NCBI GenBank assembly: GCA_014360645.1
Contig: JACIXD010000009.1
Location: 1-64,000 of the forward strand
Source: Actinomycetota bacterium
GTDB taxonomy: Bacteria > Actinomycetota > Geothermincolia > Geothermincolales > RBG-13-55-18
Length of the DNA: 64,000 bases
Direction: 5' to 3'
In this document: piece after piece, positions 7,475 through 17,138 of the stretch
How the letters are laid out: each line of letters begins with the position of its first letter
Position numbering within the stretch: position 1 is the stretch's first letter
Notes under the pieces: model-generated
Databases searched by the model: none
What the model saw: only the letters and a program-made list of their open reading frames with translations
What the model was told of the DNA's origin: nothing
Position numbers and translations under genes: made by a program

Positions 7475-10400
7475 ATGTCCTTGATGATTCCCGTTTCATG
7501 TTCCAACAGGCCGGGTTGCGCCGGTCGCGCTTCCAGGTTCGCCGCCGCCGCCGCGCTGCTGTCGCTGGCGCTGGTCACGGCGCAGTTTCCCGCCCGGGCT
7601 GAAAACGCCGGGGCCGCGGGGGCAGGATCTCCATCCACCGCTCTGGCGCCGCTACCGCCGGAGGCGTCCTACGGGGAGGCCCAGACCTGGTACCTGGCCG
7701 AGGGATACACCGGGGGCGAGTTCGATACCTGGGTGCTGGTGCAGAACCCGGGCGTCGAGGCCGCCCACGTCACCTTCGACTTCCAGCTCCCGCCGGGTTC
7801 GTCGGCGCCCTCCTTCTCCTTCGACCTTCCCGGACGCTCCCGCCAGTCCTTCCATCTGGACGGCTTCGAAGGCCTTTCGGACACCGACGTCTCCACCCGG
7901 GTGACCAGCAGCGTGCCGGTGATGGTGGAGAGGGCCATGTACTTCAGCTACAACGGCAAGACGGGCGGGCACGACTCCATCGGCGTGAAGTATCCTTCCA
8001 ATATATGGTATTTCGCTGAGGGTTATACCGGGGGCGAGTTCGACACCTGGGTGCTGGTGCAGAACCCGGGCGACGCCAACGCCCACGTCACCCTGGAGTT
8101 CCAGCTCCCGCCGGGGTCCTCGGCTCCCCCCTTCGAGTTCGACCTCCCCGCGGGCACCCGGCGCTCCATCCACCTGGACGAGCTGCCGGGGCTCTCCGAG
8201 ACCGACGTCTCCACCAAGGTGGTGGCCAACATCCCGGTGGTGGCGGAGCGCGCCGTTTACTTCGACTACTTCGGCAAGACGGGCGGGCACGACTCCATAG
8301 GGGTGGTCAGCCCGTCCGAGCGCTGGTTCCTGGCCGAAGGCTATACCGGGGGCGACTTCGACACCTGGGTGCTGGTGCAGAACCCGGGCGACGCCTCCGC
8401 CCATGTGAGGTTCGACTTCCAGCTCCCACCGGGTTCGTCGGCTCCTCCCTTCGAGTTCGACCTCCCCGCACGTTCCCGCCAGTCCTTCCACCTCGACGAC
8501 TTCGACGGGCTTTCCGCGACCGACGTCTCCACCATGGTCACCTCCAACCTGCCCGTGGTCGCCGAGCGCGCCATGTATTTCAACTACTTCGGCAAGACTG
8601 ACGGCCACGACTCCGTCGGCGTCGATTTCCCCTCCGACACCTGGTATCTGGCCGAGGGATACACCGGGGGAGACTTCGACACCTGGGTGCTGGTGCAGAA
8701 CCCGGGCGAGAAGACCAAGCACGTCATCCTGGACTTCCAGCTGCCGCCAGGTTCCTCCGCGCCCTCCATCGAGTTCGACCTCCCCGGCGGCACCCGGCAG
8801 TCAATCCACCTGGACGACCTGCCGGGGCTCTCCGACACCGACGTCTCCACCAAGGTCAGCGCGGACGGGCTGGTGGTGGCGGAGCGGGCCATGTATTTCA
8901 ACTACGGCGGCAAGGACGGCGGGCACTGCTCCGCGGGGGCCCTCTACGAGCCCCCCATCATCCCAGACACAACCAAGGTCCTGGGCGACGCCGAGCTGGG
9001 CCGTCTCGCCGGCGCCGCCAAGAGCGGCGACGGCAAGGAGCTGGTGCTGACCTTCAGCGCCAACGTGGGTGCGCTGCAGGGAATCGAGCCGGGGGACGTC
9101 ATCGTCGGCGGCATCACCGCCAACACCCCCTACGGCATCCTTCAGAAGGTGACCAAGGTGAATCGTGCCGGCGGCCAGGTGATACTCAACACCGTCTCGG
9201 CCTCCTTGGAGGAGGCGGTGTGGAGAGGACACCTCTACCAGCCCCTCGACCTGAGCGCGGCGCGCCTGGTGTCCACCAGGATCCTGGCCGAGGGGGTAGA
9301 GTTCGTGCCCGGCGGCGCGGGAGAAGGGGGCGATTTCCGTGACGCCGCCCACATGGAGCTCCCCTTCACCTACAACTTCAACAACGTGAAGCTGGGAACG
9401 GATCCCGACTACCTCCTCCTCAACGGCAAGGTGGGGCTGACCTTCAAGGCCGATTTCAACGTGGACATAGACGTGGGCTGGCCGTCCCTGGACGAACTCC
9501 TCGGCGGCGGCGTCCTGCCCGACGTGGAACTGAAGAGCGCGGACTTCGGCGTCACCGTCGAGGAGACGGCGGACATCCGGGGCTCCGCTTCCGTGACCAA
9601 GAACATCTCGTACGAGAAGGACATCGTGGAGCACGAGTTTACCCCCATCAACGTCCAGATAGGGCCCGTGCCGGTGATACTGGTGCCCTACGTCAACGTG
9701 CACGTGGGAGTGGACGGCACGGTCTCGGCGGGGATCTCCTTCGGCGCGATGCAGAAGGGGAGTGTCTATGCAGGGGTCGCCTACGACGGCTCGAAGTGGA
9801 CGCCCAAGACGGGCAAGGACTTCAGCTTCGAATGGACCCCGCCCAGCGGGAACATCAATGCCGACGTCAAGGTCTACGCCGGGCCGCAGTTCGGCATCAA
9901 GCTCTACGGCATATGCGGACCCTACCTCAACCTAGAGCCCTTCGTGCGCCTGGTCATCAACACCGCCACCCCGCCCCTGTGGAAGGTCTTTGTGGGCATC
10001 GAGGTGGACATCGGGGTGAAGGCGGGGATCGATCTCGAGTTCGAGGCCGATCTGGGCTGGTTGGGCACCTACGAGTGGAAGTGGTCCCTCGAGCTCTTCG
10101 ACGTGAAATGGGACGGAGCTCTCTCCTGGGAGATGCTGCTGGCCAACGCGGTGAAGATAGACTCGTTGTCGCCGGGCACGGGAGAAGCGGGAACGGAGGT
10201 GACCATCAAGGGCTCGGGGTTCGGAGACACGCGCGAGAACGACTCCTACGTGAAGTTCGGCTCCGTGGCGGCCACCGAGTACACCTCCTGGAATGCCGGC
10301 GAGATAAGATGTAGGGTGCCTGCCGGGGTATCAGGGACGGTGCAGGTCAAGGTGACCCATATCTTCCACCGGTGGGGTCCGGTCACCATCCAGGTGACCT

Positions 10401-11269
10401 CCAACGGCAAGGCCTTCACCGTCGGCGGCGGGGGCGGTGGAACGGGCCCCGGAACCTGGGATGCACAGTCATCGGGGACAACGGAGTATCTGAACGGGGT
10501 GGATGCACTGGACGCCAGCCACGTGTGGGCGGTGGGCTCCAACGGTACCATCCGCTTCTTTAACGGCTCGTCCTGGGGCGGGCAGAGCAGCGGCACCACC
10601 CAGCCCCTCTACGACGTCTCCGCCGCAGCCGCCAACCGCGTGTGGGCAGTGGGATACCAGGGCACCATACGTTACTTCAACGGCTCGTCGTGGTCGGGGC
10701 AGTCGAGCGGCACCTCCAACAACCTCAACAGCGTCTACGCCGCGGACGCCAGCCACGTCTGGGCGGTGGGCGCCAACGGTACCATCCGCTTCTTTAACGG
10801 CTCGTCCTGGGGCGGGCAGTCCAGCGGCACCTCGGAGGACCTGTACAGCGTCGAGGGGCTGGACGCCAGCCACGTGTGGGCGGTGGGCGCCAACGGCACC
10901 ATGCTCTTCTACAACGGCAGCGGCTGGAGCAAGGTATCCGGGGCGCCCGACGATGACCTGGGCGATATCTGGGTCAAGGACGCGAGCAACATCTGGGTCC
11001 TGGGCGTCAACCTGTATTATTACAACGGCTCGGGCTGGGAGACGCATCATTCCGGCTGGACCGAAGGCCTCGTCAGCGTGGCCGGCCTGGCCCCCAACCG
11101 CGTGTGGACGGGAAGATGGTACGGAGTCATCCACTTCTGGAACGGCTCCGACTGGGTGGTCCAGGACGTGGCAGGCTCCAATGTGGACATCATGGACATC
11201 GACATCCTAGACCCCACCCACATGTGGGCGGTGGGCAAGGGCACCATCCTCTTCAACGACGGCACATGA
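7475..11269 (+). CDS. Large secreted repeat protein with IPT/TIG domain and propeller-like C-terminal repeats
   Basis: The product is about 1,264 residues. A signal peptide is visible (basic start, FAAAAALLSLALVTAQ core, cleavage near ARAENA). Four tandem repeats of about 105 residues follow (about 65-490), each reading WYLAEGYTGG-FDTWVLVQNPG ... FQLPPGSSAP ... DVST-V ... ERAMYF-Y ... GGHDSIGV. The middle region (about 500-890) is beta-rich and unrecognised. An IPT/TIG domain (IDSLSPGTGEAGTEVTIKGSG) lies around 905-970, then a glycine linker. After that come seven or so 40-residue repeats with HVWAVGSNGTIRFFNGSSW, resembling a beta-propeller. The start at 7475 has GGAGCGAAGG upstream. It is probably exported to the cell surface for binding or adhesion. 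The same 100-residue repeat occurs in the genes at 11432 and 17139. Confidence 0.8.
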   Translation: MSLMIPVSCSNRPGCAGRASRFAAAAALLSLALVTAQFPARAENAGAAGAGSPSTALAPLPPEASYGEAQTWYLAEGYTGGEFDTWVLVQNPGVEAAHVTFDFQLPPGSSAPSFSFDLPGRSRQSFHLDGFEGLSDTDVSTRVTSSVPVMVERAMYFSYNGKTGGHDSIGVKYPSNIWYFAEGYTGGEFDTWVLVQNPGDANAHVTLEFQLPPGSSAPPFEFDLPAGTRRSIHLDELPGLSETDVSTKVVANIPVVAERAVYFDYFGKTGGHDSIGVVSPSERWFLAEGYTGGDFDTWVLVQNPGDASAHVRFDFQLPPGSSAPPFEFDLPARSRQSFHLDDFDGLSATDVSTMVTSNLPVVAERAMYFNYFGKTDGHDSVGVDFPSDTWYLAEGYTGGDFDTWVLVQNPGEKTKHVILDFQLPPGSSAPSIEFDLPGGTRQSIHLDDLPGLSDTDVSTKVSADGLVVAERAMYFNYGGKDGGHCSAGALYEPPIIPDTTKVLGDAELGRLAGAAKSGDGKELVLTFSANVGALQGIEPGDVIVGGITANTPYGILQKVTKVNRAGGQVILNTVSASLEEAVWRGHLYQPLDLSAARLVSTRILAEGVEFVPGGAGEGGDFRDAAHMELPFTYNFNNVKLGTDPDYLLLNGKVGLTFKADFNVDIDVGWPSLDELLGGGVLPDVELKSADFGVTVEETADIRGSASVTKNISYEKDIVEHEFTPINVQIGPVPVILVPYVNVHVGVDGTVSAGISFGAMQKGSVYAGVAYDGSKWTPKTGKDFSFEWTPPSGNINADVKVYAGPQFGIKLYGICGPYLNLEPFVRLVINTATPPLWKVFVGIEVDIGVKAGIDLEFEADLGWLGTYEWKWSLELFDVKWDGALSWEMLLANAVKIDSLSPGTGEAGTEVTIKGSGFGDTRENDSYVKFGSVAATEYTSWNAGEIRCRVPAGVSGTVQVKVTHIFHRWGPVTIQVTSNGKAFTVGGGGGGTGPGTWDAQSSGTTEYLNGVDALDASHVWAVGSNGTIRFFNGSSWGGQSSGTTQPLYDVSAAAANRVWAVGYQGTIRYFNGSSWSGQSSGTSNNLNSVYAADASHVWAVGANGTIRFFNGSSWGGQSSGTSEDLYSVEGLDASHVWAVGANGTMLFYNGSGWSKVSGAPDDDLGDIWVKDASNIWVLGVNLYYYNGSGWETHHSGWTEGLVSVAGLAPNRVWTGRWYGVIHFWNGSDWVVQDVAGSNVDIMDIDILDPTHMWAVGKGTILFNDGT

Positions 11270-11271
11270 CG

Positions 11272-11408
11272 TGACGGAGGTCGTAGCTTCGATCTTCGAT
11301 GCGAGTTTACTTGAGGAGGTCATAAGTTACCGGGATCGAAGATCTATACGACCCAATAAGTTACCGACCCTATAAGTTACCGGGATCGAAGATCGAAGAT
11401 ACGACCCC
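11272..11408. repeat. Palindromic intergenic repeat, copy 1
   Basis: Starting three bases after the stop of the preceding gene, this stretch has AGCTTCGATCTTCGATGC and, about 40 bases later, ATAAGTTACCGGGATCGAAG, so the CGATCTTCGAT and ATCGAAGATC cores are inverted relative to each other. The second half (ATAAGTTACCGGGATCGAAG) is repeated again at about 11371. A related copy lies directly after the next gene at 13926-14002, so the gene at 11432 is bracketed by the pair. It may act as a transcription terminator or be a REP-like repeat. Confidence 0.65.
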
Positions 11409-11431
11409 ATTGTTTGGAAGGAGGTTTCCTC

Positions 11432-13924
11432 GTGAAGGTCAATAAACGCCCTTTACTCTTTGTGCTGGTCCTGGCCGCGGCTCTCTTGATCCCCCCCTTA
11501 TCCTCCATCGGCCCCGCCCTGGCCCAGGGAGGCTGGAGCCTGGAGGCGACGGGGGGCTTGGGGAGCCCGGCGAACGTGGGCGCCGCTTCCTCGGCCGTCT
11601 ACAACTCCAAGCTTTACGTGGGAACGGAGAACTCCGCCACGGGGTTGCAGATATTCAGTTACGATGGCGAGAACTGGACGCAGGAGGTGGGGGGAGGTCC
11701 GGGTCATGCGGCCGGCGGCTTCGGTGACCCCAACAACCTGAGCGCCGCCTCCATGATCGTCTACCGCGGGCAGCTCTACGTGGGGACGTTCAACGGCACC
11801 ACCGGCTGCGAGATCTGGCGCCACGACGGCACCGCCTGGGAAGCGGTGGTAGGGGGCGGAGCGGCCGTTCCTTCCGGGTTCGGCAGCCCGGGTAACTTGA
11901 GCGCCAGCGCCATGGCCACCTACGGCCTCGACCTCTACGTGGGCACCTATTCCTGGGGCGGCTGCGAGGTGTGGGCCTTCGACGGCGCGAACTGGACCCA
12001 GACGGTGGGCGCCTCTCCCACCGCGCTCATAGGCCCGGGCTTCGGGACGGCGTGCGTGGTGATCGAATCCATGCAGGTCTTCGGAACCGGCCTCTATGCG
12101 GGCACCGGCAGCCCCGGCGGCTGCGAGGTGTGGGCCTTCGACGGTGCCGGGTGGACACCTCAGGTGAGCGCGGATCCTTCCGCTCCCCTGGGAGCGGGCT
12201 TCGGGGACGCCAACAACGCCGACGTCATGGACATGGCCGTCTACGAAGGCTCGCTCTACGCGGGGACGAGCAACTGGAACACCGGCTGCGAGGTGTGGGC
12301 CTTCGACGGCGCGAACTGGTCCCAGGCGGTGGGCGACCAACCCGGCCCGCACCCGCGATCCGGCTTCGGGTATGCCGGCAGCTTCATGGCCACGCAACTC
12401 GAGGTCTATGATTCCCGGTTGTATGTCGGGATACATAACGGCAGCGGATGCATGGTGGCCTATTACGACGGCTTCATCTGGATGCTCGAGGTGGGAGGAG
12501 GGGCGCCGGGCACCTACACGGCGAGAGGATTCGGAGATCCCAACAATATCTATATAGGGTGCGCCTCCATCTTCAACAACCGCCTCTTCCTCGGGACCTC
12601 CAACAACTCCACCGGCTGCGACCTCTTCGCCCTCAAGTCCTCCACCACCTGGTACCTGGCCGAGGGGGCGACGGCGGGGGGCTTCGAGACCTGGGTGCTG
12701 GTGCAGAACCCCAACGCGGTGGCGACCAATGTGACCCTTACCTTCCAGACGGAGAGTGGACCGGTGGCGGGGCCCACGGATGTCGTACCGGCCAACTCCC
12801 GCAGATCCTACCTCCTGAACAACTACGTCACCAGCTTCGACGTCTCCACCAAGGTTGCCGCGCACGTGGACGTAATCTGCGAACGCGCGGTGTACTGGAC
12901 CCCGCCCGGGTCCTCCGTGCGCCGGGTGGGCCACGACTCCATAGGGGTGGTCAACCCCGCCTCCACCTGGTACCTGCCCGAGGGCGTCACCAGAGGAGGC
13001 TGGGAGACCTGGGTGCTCATCCAGAACCCCAACCCCAACCCGGTAAACGTGGACGTGGTCTTCCAGACCGGCACCGGCGAGGTGCAGGGGCCCCAGCAGA
13101 CCCTTGCCGCCAACTCCCGTAAATCCTACAAGGTGGACGACTGGGTGGACACCTATGACGTCTCCACCCAGGTGACCTCGTACATGGGCGATGTGGTCTG
13201 CGAGCGCGCCGTCTATTACACCCCCGAGGGATACGCCACCCGGGAGGTGGGCCACGACTCCATCGGGGTGGTCAGCCCCTCCACCACCTGGTACCTGTCC
13301 GAGGGGGCCACGGCGGGGGGCTTCGAGACCTGGGTGCTGGTGCAGAACCCCAACCTCGACTTCGTGAACATCGACATGAAGTTCCAGACCGGCACGGGCC
13401 AGGTGCAGGGGCCGGTGGAATCCATCCCCGCCCGCTCCCGCAAGTCCTACAGGGTGGACGACTGGGTGGACACCTTCGACGTCTCCACCATGGTGACCTC
13501 GACGGGCGGGGCGGTGGTCTGCGAGCGGGCCATGTACGAATCCCCCGCCTCCCGCGGCGTCCGCCTGGTGGGCCACGACTCCATCGGGGCCACCGTGGGC
13601 GGCCGGGAATGGTACCTCCCCGAGGGGGCCACGGCCAGCGGCTTCGAGACCTGGGTGCTGGTGCAGAACCCCAACCCCCACCCCGTGGACATCGCCATCA
13701 CCTTCCAGACCGGTTCGGGCGAGATGCCCGGCCCGGCGGAGACCATCCCCGCGCGTTCCCGCCGTTCCTACGAGGTGAGCAGGTGGGCGGTCACCAACGA
13801 CGTCTCCACCAAGGTCACCTCCACCGCGGGTGGCTACATCATCTGCGAGCGGGCGGTGTATTGGCGGCCGTTCCCGGGAGCCGTCCGTTACCTGGGCACC
13901 GACTCCATCGGCTACGATCCTTGA
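11432..13924 (+). CDS. Secreted protein with N-terminal propeller-like repeats and four WYLAEG repeats
   Basis: The 830-residue product starts at GTG 11432, six bases after a strong GGAAGGAGG. The first residues are a clear signal peptide (KVNKRPLLFVLVLAAALLIP, cleavage near ALAQGG). Residues about 30-400 hold roughly 55-60-residue repeats with GFGDPNNLSA ... LYVGT-N-TGCEVWAFDGANW, which look like blades of a beta-propeller. From about 405 to the end there are four roughly 105-residue repeats: TWYLAEGATAGGFETWVLVQ, FQTG-G-V-GP, SRKSYKVDDWV, YDVST-VTS, CERAVYY, GHDSIGVV. The domain order is reversed relative to the gene at 7475. It lies between two copies of an intergenic palindromic repeat. 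Its role at the cell surface is unknown. Confidence 0.8.
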   Translation: MKVNKRPLLFVLVLAAALLIPPLSSIGPALAQGGWSLEATGGLGSPANVGAASSAVYNSKLYVGTENSATGLQIFSYDGENWTQEVGGGPGHAAGGFGDPNNLSAASMIVYRGQLYVGTFNGTTGCEIWRHDGTAWEAVVGGGAAVPSGFGSPGNLSASAMATYGLDLYVGTYSWGGCEVWAFDGANWTQTVGASPTALIGPGFGTACVVIESMQVFGTGLYAGTGSPGGCEVWAFDGAGWTPQVSADPSAPLGAGFGDANNADVMDMAVYEGSLYAGTSNWNTGCEVWAFDGANWSQAVGDQPGPHPRSGFGYAGSFMATQLEVYDSRLYVGIHNGSGCMVAYYDGFIWMLEVGGGAPGTYTARGFGDPNNIYIGCASIFNNRLFLGTSNNSTGCDLFALKSSTTWYLAEGATAGGFETWVLVQNPNAVATNVTLTFQTESGPVAGPTDVVPANSRRSYLLNNYVTSFDVSTKVAAHVDVICERAVYWTPPGSSVRRVGHDSIGVVNPASTWYLPEGVTRGGWETWVLIQNPNPNPVNVDVVFQTGTGEVQGPQQTLAANSRKSYKVDDWVDTYDVSTQVTSYMGDVVCERAVYYTPEGYATREVGHDSIGVVSPSTTWYLSEGATAGGFETWVLVQNPNLDFVNIDMKFQTGTGQVQGPVESIPARSRKSYRVDDWVDTFDVSTMVTSTGGAVVCERAMYESPASRGVRLVGHDSIGATVGGREWYLPEGATASGFETWVLVQNPNPHPVDIAITFQTGSGEMPGPAETIPARSRRSYEVSRWAVTNDVSTKVTSTAGGYIICERAVYWRPFPGAVRYLGTDSIGYDP

Positions 13925-13925
13925 C

Positions 13926-14002
13926 GGGGTCGCAGCTTCGATCTTCGATGCCGGTTTACTTAAGCGTGCCATGAGTTACCGGGATCGAAGATCCAAGACC
14001 CC
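13926..14002. repeat. Palindromic intergenic repeat, copy 2
   Basis: The repeat begins two bases after the stop of the surface-protein gene. It carries GGGGTCGCAGCTTCGATCTT at its left end and GGGATCGAAGATCCAAGACC at its right end, giving an imperfect inverted repeat bounded by GGGGTC and GACCCC. It matches copy 1 (11272-11408) along most of its length. Confidence 0.65.
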
Positions 14003-14111
14003 TCAAAGCTGATCCAGGTCATGGTCGATCTGCTTTCCGTCCCGGGAATATTTAGCTTGGCGAGAAGATGGGAATAATATGAGAAAACCCGTTTCCAAGA
14101 GGAGGTAAAGC

Positions 14112-14603
14112 ATGAGCACCATGGACAACCTGAAGGAGGCCTTCGCCGGGGAGTCGCAGGCCAACCGCAAGTACCTGGCCTTCGCCGCCAAGGCGGACGA
14201 GGAGGGCTACGGCCAGGTGGCCCGGCTCTTCCGTGCCGCCGCCGACGCCGAGACGGTGCACGCCCACGCCCACCTGCGGGTGATGGGGGGCATCGGGTCC
14301 ACGGCGGACAACCTCAAGCAGGCCATCGAGGGGGAGACGGCCGAGTTCAAGGCCATGTACCCGAAGATGATGGAGGAGGCCAAGGCGGAGGGGAACGACC
14401 CCGCCTACATCTCCTTCGCCAACGCCAACGCGGTGGAGGAGATCCACGCCGGCCTGTACCAGAAGGCCCTGGACAACCTGGGGAGCAACGAGGAGACCGT
14501 CTACTACGTCTGCCAGGTGTGCGGCAACACCGTGGAGGGCGAGGCCCCCGAGAAGTGCCCCATCTGCGGCGCCCCCAGGAAGATGTTCAAGCTCATCGAC
14601 TGA
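14112..14603 (+). CDS. Rubrerythrin
   Basis: The 163-residue protein has an N-terminal ferritin-like four-helix domain with the diiron ligand motifs EAFAGESQANRKY, AAADAETVHAHAHL (E-x-x-H) and NAVEEIHAG. It ends in a rubredoxin-type domain with CQVCG and CPICG near residues 137 and 154. This is the normal length and order for rubrerythrin, which reduces hydrogen peroxide in the cytoplasm of anaerobes using electrons passed through the rubredoxin centre. AAGAGGAGG lies eight bases before the ATG. A rho-independent terminator follows directly, so the gene is probably monocistronic. Confidence 0.95.
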   Translation: MSTMDNLKEAFAGESQANRKYLAFAAKADEEGYGQVARLFRAAADAETVHAHAHLRVMGGIGSTADNLKQAIEGETAEFKAMYPKMMEEAKAEGNDPAYISFANANAVEEIHAGLYQKALDNLGSNEETVYYVCQVCGNTVEGEAPEKCPICGAPRKMFKLID

Positions 14604-14622
14604 TCGACAGGGTTTACGAACG

Positions 14623-14654
14623 AAAGAGGCCCGGCTCGGCCGGGCCTCTTTTTT
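14623..14654 (+). terminator. Rho-independent terminator after rubrerythrin
   Basis: The hairpin AAAGAGGCCCGG-CTCG-CCGGGCCTCTTT (stem about 12 bp) is followed by a T run. It lies 20 bases after the rubrerythrin stop and just before the end of the convergent gene at 14660. The A run on the left side means it can also terminate transcription from the other strand. Confidence 0.9.
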
Positions 14655-14659
14655 GCACG

Positions 14660-15724
14660 CTATCGCGAGCGGTACCGGAAACCGGGCGGCCAGAGGACGA
14701 AGAGCAAGGCCCAGGGCAGAAAGTCGGGGTCATAGGTGGAGAGGATGGCCCGGGTCACCGGCCTGAGCAGCGTGTGGGGCGCGTATTCCCTTATCTTGCG
14801 GAAGGCGAACTGCGGCCAGTAGAGCGGTGCCAGCCGCCTGAACTCGCGCAGGGCGGCGTCGCGGTCGGTGACCGCCAGGGCCGCGATCTTTCCCGATACC
14901 AGGGCGCCGTTGACCCCGAAGAGGAGCACCGGGCTGACCAGTCCCGCCAGGGTCCCGGCCAGGATCTTGTCCCCCTGCAGGAGGCAGCGGTTGCGCCAGC
15001 TCCCCAGGGGCCAGGCGGCCCAGGCGGCGACGCCGTCGTTCCAGCCCGCGAACTCGATGCCGTCGCCCACGGCCAGCTTGGATTTGAACTCCTCTTTCTC
15101 GCCGTCGGTCAGGGGTCGCTGCACGCTGAAGACCAGGGCCCCGGCGGCCTCGCCGCGCTGGAAGTAATATCCAAATTCCCGGGTGAAGGAGTCGAGGTAG
15201 ATGATCACCGAGGGGCGGGACGGGTCTCCCCTTCCCGTGGCCATGTGGCAGAAAAAGGGACGGCAGGGCAGATCCATGGCCTCGAAGGCCTCCCGGTCCA
15301 GGCCGGTGGCGACGATGGATCCCGGCGGCAGCTCCTTTATCTCCCGCTTGGAGAGCCTGCTGCCCAGGAGGACCTCCACCCCTTCCGCGAGGGCCTGGCG
15401 GTAGAGCACGTTCTCCAGGGAACGCTCTCCCCTGCCCCGCTCCACCGTGAAGCCCTCCACCCCGCGCGGCAGCCCGAACTCGTACTTCTTGCCGTAGGCC
15501 CAGGCGCGGGTGAGGGTCCAGGGCTCCAGGGCCTCCTCCACCTCCACCCCCAGCTCCGCCTGCAGCGCGGGGACGTCCATGATGGTGGAGTCGGCGTAGG
15601 AGAGGTCGCCCCCCATGTATTCCCGGCCCTCGTGGATGCGCACCTCGCATCCCCGCCGGGCCAGGTTGATCCCCGCCACCAGGCCGGCCAGCCCGGCTCC
15701 CACGATCTCGACGCGCTTGCTCAT
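14660..15724 (-). CDS. NAD(P)/FAD-dependent oxidoreductase
   Basis: The protein has 354 residues when started at the ATG at 15724, which has GAGGGTCGG before it and places the FAD motif VEIVGAGLAGLVAGINLARRG at residue 5. An acidic strand end follows (VRIHEGREYMGGD). The rest shows the alternating pattern of geranylgeranyl-reductase/FixC-like or amine-oxidase-like flavoproteins but lacks a motif that fixes a substrate. An upstream in-frame ATG at 15781 would add a non-conserved leader. The gene is convergent with rubrerythrin and shares its terminator. A perfect 12-bp palindrome lies 33 bases upstream of the start. Confidence 0.7.
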   Translation of the reverse strand: MSKRVEIVGAGLAGLVAGINLARRGCEVRIHEGREYMGGDLSYADSTIMDVPALQAELGVEVEEALEPWTLTRAWAYGKKYEFGLPRGVEGFTVERGRGERSLENVLYRQALAEGVEVLLGSRLSKREIKELPPGSIVATGLDREAFEAMDLPCRPFFCHMATGRGDPSRPSVIIYLDSFTREFGYYFQRGEAAGALVFSVQRPLTDGEKEEFKSKLAVGDGIEFAGWNDGVAAWAAWPLGSWRNRCLLQGDKILAGTLAGLVSPVLLFGVNGALVSGKIAALAVTDRDAALREFRRLAPLYWPQFAFRKIREYAPHTLLRPVTRAILSTYDPDFLPWALLFVLWPPGFRYRSR

Positions 15725-15756
15725 CCGACCCTCCTTTGCCTTCGCGACCCCTACTG

Positions 15757-15768
15757 ACAGTATACTGT
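15757..15768. promoter_or_regulatory. 12-bp palindrome between divergent genes
   Basis: ACAGTATACTGT is a perfect palindrome. It lies 33 bases upstream of the FAD oxidoreductase start and contains TATACT, usable as a -10 element on the minus strand. It could be an operator overlapping that promoter. No matching -35 is evident. Confidence 0.35.
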
Positions 15769-15918
15769 TGATGCTCCCCATGCACTCGCACCCTTCGGGG
15801 AAGGGCTACCGCGGCGCTCGCACCCGGAGACCCAAGGCTCCGGCGCCAGCACATACGCTTGTACCTTTGGGGGAATCAGCACTGATGATGCTGTACAATC
15901 GGAGCGGAAGGGGAGGCC

Positions 15919-17079
15919 ATGCGCGATTCGAGGATAGCGCGGCTGCTGCGCGAGCACGAGGAGCTGCGGGCGAGCGGGATCAACCTGGTGGTGTCGGAGA
16001 ACCGCCTCTCCGCGCGCGTCCGCGCCGCCCTGGCCAGCGACCTCGCCGGGAGGTACCAGGACCGGGGATACGGGGGCTCTTCCTGCGCCCGCGCCGTGGT
16101 GGAGGAGACCGAGCGGCTGGCCCGCGAGGTCTTCCGGGCCTCCTGCGCCCTGGTCGGTTCCGTCTCCGGCAACCTCTGCGTCCTCGCCTGCCTCTCCGCT
16201 TTCACCGCCCCCGGCGATACCGTGGCCATGCTCCCCTTCCCCGCCGGCGGCTACCCCTTCGGCCTGGAGAAGTTCCACCGCCGCCGCGTCGCCATCCCTG
16301 CCGACGCGCGCAGCCTGGAGATAGACGTGGAGGCCGCGGTCCGGGCGGTGGTCCGCGGGGGCGCCGGGCTCGTCTTCCTCGGCGGCTCCATCATCCCCTT
16401 TCCCCACCCCGTGAGGGAAGTGCGCGCCGGCCTGGAGGAGGCCGGGCACGAGTGCCTGCTGGTCTACGACGGCTCCCACGTCCTCGGCCTCATCGCCTGC
16501 GGCGAGTTCCAGGATCCCTTGCGGGAGGGCGCGGACATCCTCATCGGCAGTACCCACAAGACCCTCTTCGGTCCCCAGGGAGGGCTGGCGCTCACCGATT
16601 CTCCCGAGACGGCGGCGCGACTGCGCGGGATGCTGGAGCTGGACCTGGAGGAGGGCATCGGCCTGGTGGACAATCCCCACCTCAACCGCATCGCCGCCCT
16701 CGGCCTGGCCCTGGAGGAGGTGCTGGAAGATATTACCTACGGAGCCAGGGTGGTGGATAACGCCCGCGCCCTGGCCGCCGCCCTGGACAGGCTGGGGATG
16801 CCGGTGCGCTTCCGCGAGCGCGGCTACACCGCCTCGCACCAGGTGCTGCTGGACCTGGAGCCGCCCGCGGCGGAGAGGCTCTGTCGCGACCTCGAGGTGG
16901 CGGGCATCTTCATCGACGCCTGGGGGAGGTTGGGCGCGGCCGAGGTCACCCGCCGCGGCATGGGGCCGGACGAGATGGAGGCCGTCGCCGGGCTCATCGC
17001 GGAGGTCCATGCGGGGAGGCCGGCGCCCGGCCTGAGCGGCAGGGTCGCGGAGCTGGCGCGGTCCTTCCCCCCGGTTTAG
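15919..17079 (+). CDS. SHMT-like pyridoxal-phosphate-dependent enzyme
   Basis: The 386-residue protein resembles serine hydroxymethyltransferase throughout. It has INLVVSENRLSARVRAAL near the N terminus (compare the family's LIASEN), GRYQDRGYGGS, VGSVSGNLCVLACLSAF, LVYDGSHVLGLIACGEFQDP (aspartate and histidine over the PLP ring), and GSTHKTLFGPQGG with the Schiff-base lysine. It is shorter than GlyA (about 415 residues), and the C-terminal folate-binding part is reduced. A side reaction such as aldol cleavage or transfer on another amino acid is therefore possible. GGAAGGGGAGG precedes the ATG. Neighbours do not suggest a pathway. Confidence 0.75.
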   Translation: MRDSRIARLLREHEELRASGINLVVSENRLSARVRAALASDLAGRYQDRGYGGSSCARAVVEETERLAREVFRASCALVGSVSGNLCVLACLSAFTAPGDTVAMLPFPAGGYPFGLEKFHRRRVAIPADARSLEIDVEAAVRAVVRGGAGLVFLGGSIIPFPHPVREVRAGLEEAGHECLLVYDGSHVLGLIACGEFQDPLREGADILIGSTHKTLFGPQGGLALTDSPETAARLRGMLELDLEEGIGLVDNPHLNRIAALGLALEEVLEDITYGARVVDNARALAAALDRLGMPVRFRERGYTASHQVLLDLEPPAAERLCRDLEVAGIFIDAWGRLGAAEVTRRGMGPDEMEAVAGLIAEVHAGRPAPGLSGRVAELARSFPPV

Positions 17080-17138
17080 AATTGACCGCGGGCGAACAAG
17101 GACAGCGGTCGTAGGGCCGGATAGGAGGGCTGCGCGCC

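Noticed and set aside
11272-14002. A CRISPR array near the repeated palindromes
   Set aside because: Only two or three copies, with irregular spacing and a gene between them; no cas genes.
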